Assembly: GCA_016779565.1 (NCBI GenBank)
Contig: JADHNJ010000022.1
Coordinates: 1-37,992, forward strand
Reading direction: 5' to 3'
From: Pseudomonadales bacterium
GTDB lineage: Bacteria > Pseudomonadota > Gammaproteobacteria > Pseudomonadales > Azotimanducaceae
Length of the DNA stretch: 37,992 nt
Below, in pieces: positions 31,695-37,992 of this stretch. A program made the position numbers and the translations under genes. Below the pieces are notes generated by a model. The model saw only the letters and a program-made list of their open reading frames with translations. It was not told the DNA's origin and made no database searches. Within the stretch, counting starts at the first letter, position 1. Every line of letters starts with the position of its first letter.

Positions 31695-34600
31695 GTGGAT
31701 GTTTATCATCAACTTTTAAAGCAACACGAGCCAACGGCTGCGGCTTACCGTGAGATTTTAACCACGCTGGATTTAAGCGGCACCCAACAAACCGCCTTCG
31801 ACACTGTGGTCGAGCAGTTAACCCATTCTGGTTGGCATGGATTTGAGGTTACTCGTGCCTGGCTGTCGCTGGCGCCTAAGATCGTGGTCAATGGAGATCC
31901 TAACGATTGGCTCATCAAAGCTGATACCGCCTTGGGGTTTGCGAAGCTCAGTGTAGAACCAGCAGTGGCGTATTGGCGGCTAGTCGGAGAGTCTTTAGAG
32001 CATGGAGCTGGGCCTAGTCGATTGAGCGTGCTTGAAGACCTAGGGCGTCAGATCCAGAGTCATTACCAGTTTTCTGCGCAAATATTAACGCAAGCACTGC
32101 GGGCAGGTGCTGACCGTCTCAAACATGCTAGCCCTTTAAGATTTGATGGCTGGGTGACAGTTGCGACCTTTCTGATACATCAGGATCGCGAATTGTTAGT
32201 AGCATTTCTCGCGGAGTCTGAGCCCCTGATTGACGAAGTGCGCTTGGCAGAGCTCCAGCAAGTTAATTCAAGAGCTTTACTCGAAGTCTTGATCAGGCGG
32301 CAGTCCCTTGTAGATGCCTTACCCGGGAAACATTTTGATGCTTGGTGGCAGGTGTTAATGAAGCTGGCCGAACAAGCAACTGATTTGAGCGAATTTTTAG
32401 ACCAGCTTTGTCTCTGCGCTGAGCGAATTAGTCAGGGCGATGTGCTCAGGCAATTGGTTAATCAGATCAATGATTGTCAGTTGGCGACCGCGTTTCTAGA
32501 AGTTTGCCGACAACTACCGCTTGATCGACCGGCGCTGTGTATGGAATGGATCGATTTAGGTCTGGCAGCTCATGAGGTCAGCCCGAGGAAAGGCCTCGCA
32601 TTTTTTCAATTAGCCTCTGCTACCGCCACCGATCACCTTGAGACGCTACGAGGACAGGTCAGGTTCGATGAGCAAAAAAGGCTATTGCAACTCTTCGCTG
32701 AAGCGATCTCCGGCTGCCCCCAGCAACTGATCTGCTCAGAGACCGCGGAACACCCGGAGGGTAGATCGTCAACAAATGAAGCCGCGTCAGATCCGTCCGT
32801 GATTTTTTTGCCCGAGTCGTTTGCTGAATTTGATCAGGTAGCCGATAACATCGAATTTTATTTTGTCGCGATCTCGCATCAATTAGGTTATCAACAATTT
32901 GGGACCTTGCAGCAATTGCCTGGTCTACTGCGCTATTTCAGAACCCAGCCCCTCCCTCGCTTTAGCGGCAGGTTGTTTGCGCTGCTAGAAGCGGCACGTA
33001 TCGACTGGCAGTGGGCTCACAAGTTTGCAGGCGCTAGCGGGCAGTTAAGGCGCCAAAAACAGCATGCGTTGCTAGATTTTCAAACAGCACTTGCGTCCTA
33101 TTATGAGGATCTTGGATCCGATCAAGCGTCTGGGTTACATGTGGAGGGTTCGCAAGCTTTGCAACACAAGTCCGGCGAGTCGCAGCGTGGCAGCAGCCTC
33201 GGCTCCAGGCGAGAGGCGCAAAATAAACTGGCTGAGGATCACCCACGAAAATTGTTAGAGGTCCTAGTCGAGTTGACCCTTGATATTCCTGTACATCGCC
33301 TTGCGCACCGGGACCTTGGAGGGGCAGCGCGTTTGGACGCGCTGCTAAACCCCTTGAGGGAGCAGACGGCAACGCTGAAAACGACGTTAGAGGCGGTATC
33401 CTTAATCGGGGGTATGTTGAAGGGCGTGTCGCTGATCGATCTCATCGCTTTGCCTGGTATTGCTTATCGGCGGTATCTGCCCTTGGCGGCGGCGCTCGAG
33501 AAATTACCAGCGCTTGAGATGGCCGCAGAGGACGTCACCACGGATTCAGATGACGTTGAGGGCATTGCCATGACGGTGAATCCAAAGGACTTGATGCTTG
33601 ATGATATGAGTTTTGGCGAAGTTGACTCTGATCAAGCGATGTTGATGACGGAGTTAGCAGAAGTCCCCGAAATAGAGGGTGAACCCGAATTACAGTTGAG
33701 TAGTCGCAGTAAACCAGGTGTGGCCGAAGGGGCCCCAGCTACCAAGCAAAAGCCTGCAAGCTTTTATTATGATGAATGGGATTACCACATCAATGATTAT
33801 CGTCGCCGCTGGTGCCGATTGGTAGAGATACATGATTCAGATGAAAATGTAGATTATTACCGGCAATCGGTGATGGATCATTTAGGCCTGCAAAAGCAGG
33901 TGCGCCGGCAGCTCAGTCGACTGAAACCAGAATTACTGGTAAAAGTCAGGGGCTCTCCTGATGGGTGCGATATGGATCTAGAGCGCGCTATCGAGGCTGT
34001 GATTGACCGAAAAGCTGGACGCTCGCCCTCTGAGCGGATCTATGTCGAGCGTCATCGGCAGGGCAGGGATGTTGCTGCACTTTTCCTGATAGATCTCAGC
34101 GCTTCAACAGACGACAGAATGCCGGATCCAAATGCAGAGCCGCCGCCCACTGAAGAGTATCACGACTTCGATTGGCCCGATGAGCCACCGCCACTATTGC
34201 CTGAAGGAGAGAAGATTATCGATCTCGAGAAGCACGCTGTGATTCAGATGACTCAGGCGCTTGAAGCCTTAGGGGATCATTACGCGGTAAGTGGTTTTAG
34301 CGGTTACGGTCGGGATCAGGTCGAATATACGGTGTGCAAACGATTCAACGAACCGCTCGATGCGCGTGTCAAAGCAAAAATTGGTGGGCTTAAAGCTTGT
34401 CGCAGCACCCGGATGGGGCCAGCCATTCGGCATGCCGCGATGCAACTCAATCAAACGGACGCAAGGATTAAAGCGTTGATTGTTATAAGCGATGGTTATC
34501 CCCAAGACCACGATTACGGTGAAGACCGCAACGACCGAGAATACGGTATCCATGATACGATGAAAGCGCTTCAAGAGGCGAAGCAGCAAGGGGTGCAGTC

Positions 34601-34736
34601 TTTTTGCCTGACCGTCGATCCTTCTGGACACGATTATTTGAGGCTAATGTGCCCGGATCGACAGTATATGGTCATTCAGGATGTAACGCAGTTGCCTAGC
34701 GAGCTTTCAAAGGTCTACCGTAGTCTGACAGGATAG
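31695..34736 (+). CDS. large VWA-domain protein, CbbO/NorD-like partner of the MoxR ATPase
   Basis: 1013 residues, far longer than NorD (about 640) or CbbO (about 750-800). Residues 1-590 are mostly helical with no motif I can name, interrupted by hydrophilic stretches near 350-370 and 475-510. Residues 610-690 are acidic. The NorD-like part starts at FYYDEWDYHINDYRRRWC. The C-terminal VWA domain has an intact MIDAS: DLSAST (Asp800, Ser802, Ser804), Thr905 in STRMG and Asp933 in ISDGYP. In CbbO/NorD the VWA protein docks the hexameric ATPase onto its client, and the long N-terminal region is the likely client-recognition part. GTG start; no strong ribosome-binding site. Confidence 0.88.
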   Translation: MDVYHQLLKQHEPTAAAYREILTTLDLSGTQQTAFDTVVEQLTHSGWHGFEVTRAWLSLAPKIVVNGDPNDWLIKADTALGFAKLSVEPAVAYWRLVGESLEHGAGPSRLSVLEDLGRQIQSHYQFSAQILTQALRAGADRLKHASPLRFDGWVTVATFLIHQDRELLVAFLAESEPLIDEVRLAELQQVNSRALLEVLIRRQSLVDALPGKHFDAWWQVLMKLAEQATDLSEFLDQLCLCAERISQGDVLRQLVNQINDCQLATAFLEVCRQLPLDRPALCMEWIDLGLAAHEVSPRKGLAFFQLASATATDHLETLRGQVRFDEQKRLLQLFAEAISGCPQQLICSETAEHPEGRSSTNEAASDPSVIFLPESFAEFDQVADNIEFYFVAISHQLGYQQFGTLQQLPGLLRYFRTQPLPRFSGRLFALLEAARIDWQWAHKFAGASGQLRRQKQHALLDFQTALASYYEDLGSDQASGLHVEGSQALQHKSGESQRGSSLGSRREAQNKLAEDHPRKLLEVLVELTLDIPVHRLAHRDLGGAARLDALLNPLREQTATLKTTLEAVSLIGGMLKGVSLIDLIALPGIAYRRYLPLAAALEKLPALEMAAEDVTTDSDDVEGIAMTVNPKDLMLDDMSFGEVDSDQAMLMTELAEVPEIEGEPELQLSSRSKPGVAEGAPATKQKPASFYYDEWDYHINDYRRRWCRLVEIHDSDENVDYYRQSVMDHLGLQKQVRRQLSRLKPELLVKVRGSPDGCDMDLERAIEAVIDRKAGRSPSERIYVERHRQGRDVAALFLIDLSASTDDRMPDPNAEPPPTEEYHDFDWPDEPPPLLPEGEKIIDLEKHAVIQMTQALEALGDHYAVSGFSGYGRDQVEYTVCKRFNEPLDARVKAKIGGLKACRSTRMGPAIRHAAMQLNQTDARIKALIVISDGYPQDHDYGEDRNDREYGIHDTMKALQEAKQQGVQSFCLTVDPSGHDYLRLMCPDRQYMVIQDVTQLPSELSKVYRSLTG

Positions 34737-34742
34737 CGAAAC

Positions 34743-35162
34743 ATGTTAACGCCATTTCACTTGGCTATTGGGGTTCATGATCTTGCGGCTGCGAGGCAGT
34801 TTTATCATGAACTACTGGGATGCCCTATTGGCCGGTCCAGCGATCAATGGATTGATTTCAACTTTTTTGGCCATCAGCTCGTTTGCCATCAGGTAGGCAC
34901 GCCCACCAAGATTCAGGGGCGTAATCCAGTAGATGGGGAAGCGATTCCGGTACCGCATTTTGGTATCGTGTTGACGCTCGCCGAGTTCGCCAAATTTGAG
35001 ACCTCGCTCAGCACTAAAGGCTGTCAGTTTATGATTGAACCCCAGGTCCGTTTTGCTGGCGAGGCCGGTGAACAGCGAACGCTTTTTATTCGAGATCCCT
35101 CTCACAACGTGCTCGAATTTAAGGCTTTTGCCGATATCGACGAGGAGCTGTTTAAGGTCTGA
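34743..35162 (+). CDS. VOC family protein (extradiol-dioxygenase-like, COG3565 type)
   Basis: A 139-residue protein of two beta-alpha-beta-beta-beta modules. It opens HLAIGVHDLAAARQFYHELLGC and has WIDFNFFGHQLVCHQ and DPSHNVLEFKAF. Candidate metal ligands His6, His72 and Glu125 form the 2-His-1-Glu set of vicinal-oxygen-chelate enzymes. I recall this form as a predicted small extradiol dioxygenase; its reaction is not known. It starts 6 bases after the VWA gene, so it closes the operon and is a candidate metalloprotein client of the MoxR-VWA pair. That link is inference. Confidence 0.85.
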   Translation: MLTPFHLAIGVHDLAAARQFYHELLGCPIGRSSDQWIDFNFFGHQLVCHQVGTPTKIQGRNPVDGEAIPVPHFGIVLTLAEFAKFETSLSTKGCQFMIEPQVRFAGEAGEQRTLFIRDPSHNVLEFKAFADIDEELFKV

Positions 35163-35220
35163 GATAGATTAATCACATCGCCTGGCGCAAGGGTGAAATG
35201 CAGATCCTAGCGCAGTAGTG

Positions 35221-35310
35221 GTTGTAGGCGTGTTTGTAGGCGTAGGTGTGGTTGTAGATGAGGCTTTATGTAGATGAGCTCTATGTAGATGAGTTCGATG
35301 TAGATGAGGC
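35221..35310 (+). repeat. degenerate GTAG tandem repeats with a 15-bp period
   Basis: GTAGATGAG recurs at 35254, 35270, 35285 and 35300 (spacings 16, 15, 15). It is preceded by related GTAGGCG/GTAGGTG units at 35224, 35236 and 35242. In the frame leading into the MFS gene the 15-bp units read LYVDE-LYVDE-FDVDE, and since 15 is a multiple of three, copy-number change would not shift the frame. The block lies between the VOC gene and the MFS gene and may be leader sequence. Confidence 0.75.
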
Positions 35311-35341
35311 TCTAATAAGAGTGGACGAAAACGTAAAAACT

Positions 35342-36586
35342 ATGAGTGTCCCAGGTCAAGCATCCGTGAGTTCCCAAACTTGGTACTTGTTGTGTCTTGT
35401 GAGTTTCGTAGCGCCGATTGGTATTCAGACGGTTTTGCTACCGTGGTTGGTGGTGGTAGAAATGCAGGCGTCGGGCGCCGCCCTTGGCTTGGTTCAATTT
35501 TGTTTACAATTACCGGCAATTTTTTTGATATTAGTCGGCGGTCTGCTCGCTGATCGGGTTGATCGCGCTAAGATTTTGATCGTCTCCCACGGGGTCGGTG
35601 CTATCCCGCCGTTGGCTTTGGCATTTGGTATTTTTCTTGACGCGCTTAGCCTGCCGCTGATCATGGCGTACGCCATTGCCATGGGCACGCTTACCGCCTT
35701 TGCGCAACCGGCAAGAGATGGCATGTTGAATCAAATTGCTCAAGAGCAACTGCAACGAGCGGTTACCATTACCATGGGCTTAACCTTTGGCGGACAGGTT
35801 GTCGGTTTTTTACTTGGAGGCACCGCAGAATCATTAGGGCCATCAGTGCTGCTCATTGCTCAGGCACTGGGTATGCTGCTGGGCATTGGCTTTGCGGTCA
35901 AACTATTGCCTCTAGGCGTTGCTCAAAGGGCGGCGATTGCGCACCAAAGTCAGACCGGTTCAGGTCTTGCAATCCTAGAGGGGCTGAAATGGGTAGTTGC
36001 CTCCTCAAGTATGCTGCCAATTCTGTTACTGGTATTTATGATGAGCCTGCTCTATGGCGGTGCTTACATGGTGCTAGTGCCGGTTGTTGCTCGCGATGCC
36101 TATGGGGCTGGTGCTGCAGAGATCGCTCAGTGTTTTGTCGCTTTTGTGGGGGGCACCATTTTGGTGACTTATTTGCTAGTGCAAATAGGCGGTCTGGCCA
36201 ACCCTCTGCGGGCATTTCCATTGGCATTGGTGGGGGGCGGGGGATGTCTTATTCTCGCATCGATGGCCACAGAGTTTGAATACTTTCTGGCGTCTCTAGT
36301 GCTTTGGGGGATGTGCGGAGCGGTTGCGATGAGTATGAGTCGAACGTTGTTGCAGCAAGCTGCGCCAGAAGCCTATCGGTCCCGTGTGTTAGCTATATTC
36401 TCTCTGGCTAATTTGGGCGGCATGCCAATCGGTGGGTTGCTGTTGGGTTACAGTTCTTTGGTGTTCGGGGGACAAGCCTCCTTGTGGGCAGTTGCCTTGG
36501 CAATGACGTTGGTGGTTGTCATATTTCAGAGCACTCGGACTTTAGGCCTGTGGTCCCAAGAGCCGATCAACGAATCGACGTTGTAA
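35342..36586 (+). CDS. MFS transporter (EntS-like)
   Basis: I start at ATG 35342 (MSVPGQASVSSQTWYLL), giving 414 residues. The frame is open to ATG 35258, but the extra 28 residues are translated tandem repeat (VDE-rich), so they are probably not native; neither start has a clear ribosome-binding site. Twelve membrane segments, loop GGLLADRVDRAKILIVS, PARDGMLNQIA and a late GMCGAVAMSMSRTLLQQAAPEA. It is paralogous to the MFS protein at 15039 in all these places. Probably an exporter; substrate unknown. The next gene begins 42 bases later. Confidence 0.87.
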   Translation: MSVPGQASVSSQTWYLLCLVSFVAPIGIQTVLLPWLVVVEMQASGAALGLVQFCLQLPAIFLILVGGLLADRVDRAKILIVSHGVGAIPPLALAFGIFLDALSLPLIMAYAIAMGTLTAFAQPARDGMLNQIAQEQLQRAVTITMGLTFGGQVVGFLLGGTAESLGPSVLLIAQALGMLLGIGFAVKLLPLGVAQRAAIAHQSQTGSGLAILEGLKWVVASSSMLPILLLVFMMSLLYGGAYMVLVPVVARDAYGAGAAEIAQCFVAFVGGTILVTYLLVQIGGLANPLRAFPLALVGGGGCLILASMATEFEYFLASLVLWGMCGAVAMSMSRTLLQQAAPEAYRSRVLAIFSLANLGGMPIGGLLLGYSSLVFGGQASLWAVALAMTLVVVIFQSTRTLGLWSQEPINESTL

Positions 36587-36628
36587 TACCGAAGTTAGAG
36601 ATACATCACCGATTGGGAGATCATAGCC

Positions 36629-37522
36629 ATGACAAAGTTAGTGCAACCCGTCCAACACCAGGCGAAATTTAACGGCGTCGAACTGTGTTGGTTTGAGTGG
36701 GGGCAGCCCAAAGCTTCTGAGATCTCAATCCTATTGGTCCATGCGACAGGATTTCACGCTAGGTGTTGGGATCAGGTGATCGCAGCAATGCCTGGTAGGC
36801 ATGTTTTATCGGTGGATATGCGTGGCCATGGCCGCAGCGAAAAGACGGGACCGTATAATTGGCAATCTTTTGGGGATGATTTAAGCGCCTTCATGCTGGC
36901 GCAAGCGCCTAAAACGTTCATTGGCGTTGGGCACTCAATGGGTGGGCACGCCGTCGCTGTAGCTGCGGCCAGGTGTCCCAACGCGTTTTCTCGACTGTTA
37001 TTAGTAGACCCTGTAATTATGTCGCCCGAGGTTTACTCGAGCAACACATCGGTACATGCAGATTGGTTAGATGATGCGGGGCAACATCCGGTTGCGCGAC
37101 GAAAGCGACGGTTCGATTCGGTCGCTGGAATGGTTGCTAATTTTGAGGGTAGAGGTTCCTACGGGGTATGGGAACCAGCCGTATTACAGGATTACTGCCA
37201 GTTCGGACTGCTCCCGGATGCAGAAGGCTCGGGGTTGGTGCTCGCTTGTCCGCCTGAAGTGGAAGCAGAAATCTATATGGGTAGTACAGGCCGAAACATT
37301 CTTGACGAAATCGCAGGGATCGAAATACCCGTGACTGTAATGCGAGCGAAGACAAGGGATGCGGATCGACACGAAATGGATTTTTCTTCATCACCGACGT
37401 GGGAAGGCCTGGCAGCGTTTTTACCCCAGGGAACGGACGTTCATCTGCCAGAGCTAACGCATTTCATACCTATGCAAGCCCCTAAATTGGTCGCAGGGCA
37501 TATCGTTGGAGATCTTCCCTGA
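36629..37522 (+). CDS. alpha/beta hydrolase
   Basis: 297 residues with LVHATGFHARCWDQV, SVDMRGHGRSEKTGPYNWQ, the nucleophile elbow GHSMGG with Ser103, and a terminal LTHFIPM with likely catalytic His278. The HATGFHARCWDQV oxyanion strand resembles that of lipase/esterase-like and haloperoxidase-like members. The same length as the hydrolase at 1129 but only distantly similar. The stop overlaps the pdxA-family ATG by one base (TGATG), so the two are co-translated. Cytoplasmic by lack of a signal peptide. Confidence 0.88.
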   Translation: MTKLVQPVQHQAKFNGVELCWFEWGQPKASEISILLVHATGFHARCWDQVIAAMPGRHVLSVDMRGHGRSEKTGPYNWQSFGDDLSAFMLAQAPKTFIGVGHSMGGHAVAVAAARCPNAFSRLLLVDPVIMSPEVYSSNTSVHADWLDDAGQHPVARRKRRFDSVAGMVANFEGRGSYGVWEPAVLQDYCQFGLLPDAEGSGLVLACPPEVEAEIYMGSTGRNILDEIAGIEIPVTVMRAKTRDADRHEMDFSSSPTWEGLAAFLPQGTDVHLPELTHFIPMQAPKLVAGHIVGDLP

Positions 37523-37992
37523 TGCAACGATTGGCATTGACGCTGGGCGATCCTGCGGGAATTGGACCAGAGGTCTTAGTGAAAGCCTTCACTGAATTAT
37601 CGGCATCCTCCGATGTTGGCGTCTTTGTTATCGGCTCGGAGGCGCCTATTCGGCAAGCCATGGAAGAATCTGGAGTTTTCCACGCTATCAAGCGGGTTGA
37701 ATCGCCTGAGGATGTTACCCGTGAGCCGGTTTTGCACCTTCTAGACCCCTTTCCATCATCTTTGTCAGATCTTGTCAGAGGTAGTCCTTCGGCGCTCGCT
37801 GGCGCGGCCTCGGTAGCGTATTTTGAGCGGGCGGTACGTCTAGGCCTGGCTGGGTCGATCGATGGGGTTGTGACTTGTCCCATTAACAAAGTGTCTGTCC
37901 AGATGGCGGGTTTCTTGAAAGATATTGCCCATCAAGAAATCCTCGCTAGGATCACAGAAGCCCCGCTAACCGAGACAATGTTGATGACACCG
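37522..37992 (+). CDS. PdxA family protein (4-hydroxythreonine-4-phosphate dehydrogenase), N-terminal part
   Basis: Open from ATG 37522 to the right edge, 157 codons without stop. MQRLALTLGDPAGIGPEVLVKAF is the PdxA opening; SALAGAASVAYFERAV and VVTCPINKVSVQMAG match the mid-region; AHQEILARITE replaces the usual GHTExLA but keeps the His. PdxA makes the precursor of pyridoxal phosphate with NAD and a divalent metal. The gene is preceded by a hydrolase, not by surA as in most gammaproteobacteria, so a PdxA-like paralogue of sugar-acid catabolism is also possible. The right-hand neighbour, off the window, would help decide. Confidence 0.82.
   Translation, partial: MQRLALTLGDPAGIGPEVLVKAFTELSASSDVGVFVIGSEAPIRQAMEESGVFHAIKRVESPEDVTREPVLHLLDPFPSSLSDLVRGSPSALAGAASVAYFERAVRLGLAGSIDGVVTCPINKVSVQMAGFLKDIAHQEILARITEAPLTETMLMTP

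Noticed and set aside
1..37992. tRNA, rRNA, CRISPR, insertion sequence or prophage
   Set aside because: No cloverleaf, spaced repeat array, transposase or phage motif seen in any gap or frame; the repeats present are short and local.

Overview
The window looks like chromosomal DNA of an aerobic heterotrophic gammaproteobacterium. The pointers are aceK (isocitrate dehydrogenase kinase/phosphatase), a YnjF-type CDP-alcohol phosphatidyltransferase, FxsA, a DinF-type MATE exporter, an MdlAB-like ABC pair, and a set of acyl-CoA enzymes typical of marine or hydrocarbon-associated lineages. I cannot name the genus. Coding density is high and genes often overlap. I see no rRNA, tRNA, CRISPR array, transposase, integrase or phage gene, so nothing marks the region as a recent mobile island.

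Layout. 1-2022: the end of an Hsp70/YegD-like gene, an AhpD-like peroxidase-related gene and an alpha/beta hydrolase. 2039-7231 (minus): a GntR/FadR-type regulator, an RND adaptor and an RND permease in one overlapping operon. 7232-7596: a regulatory region with three operators in tandem at a 14-bp period, two of them perfect matches to the FadR-type palindrome TGGTCNGACCA. 7597-11870 (plus): aceK, then a nitroreductase overlapping an unusual cis-prenyltransferase, then an FHA-GGDEF diguanylate cyclase. 12164-14999: a CDP-alcohol phosphatidyltransferase (minus), a split-barrel-like small protein and an NAD(P)-binding SDR-like protein (plus), and a sirtuin (minus) overlapping the SDR gene tail to tail. 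15039-17478 (minus): two MFS transporters upstream of the sirtuin, probably one operon. 18160-22536 (minus): ynjF, a MATE exporter, a luciferase-like F420/FMN oxidoreductase and a GAF histidine kinase with a degraded catalytic domain.

22626-28679: a lactonase (plus), a two-gene heterodimeric ABC exporter (minus) and a divergent acyl-CoA dehydrogenase (plus). 28714-29172: fxsA (minus). 29398-35162 (plus): a tight five-gene unit of alpha/beta hydrolase, crotonase, MoxR/CbbQ-like AAA+ ATPase, very long CbbO/NorD-like VWA protein and a small VOC/extradiol-like metalloprotein. 35342-37992 (plus): a third EntS-like MFS transporter behind a 15-bp tandem repeat, an alpha/beta hydrolase and the start of a pdxA-family gene.

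The parts most worth following up are: (1) the MoxR-VWA 'activase' pair, which has no RuBisCO or nitric oxide reductase nearby and sits with a crotonase lacking the usual catalytic glutamates and a VOC metalloprotein; (2) the triple FadR-type operator between an efflux operon and aceK, which could join fatty-acid status, efflux and the glyoxylate-shunt switch; (3) the histidine kinase with an intact phospho-acceptor His but no recognisable ATP-binding boxes. All functional statements are from reading motifs by eye; no database search was run.
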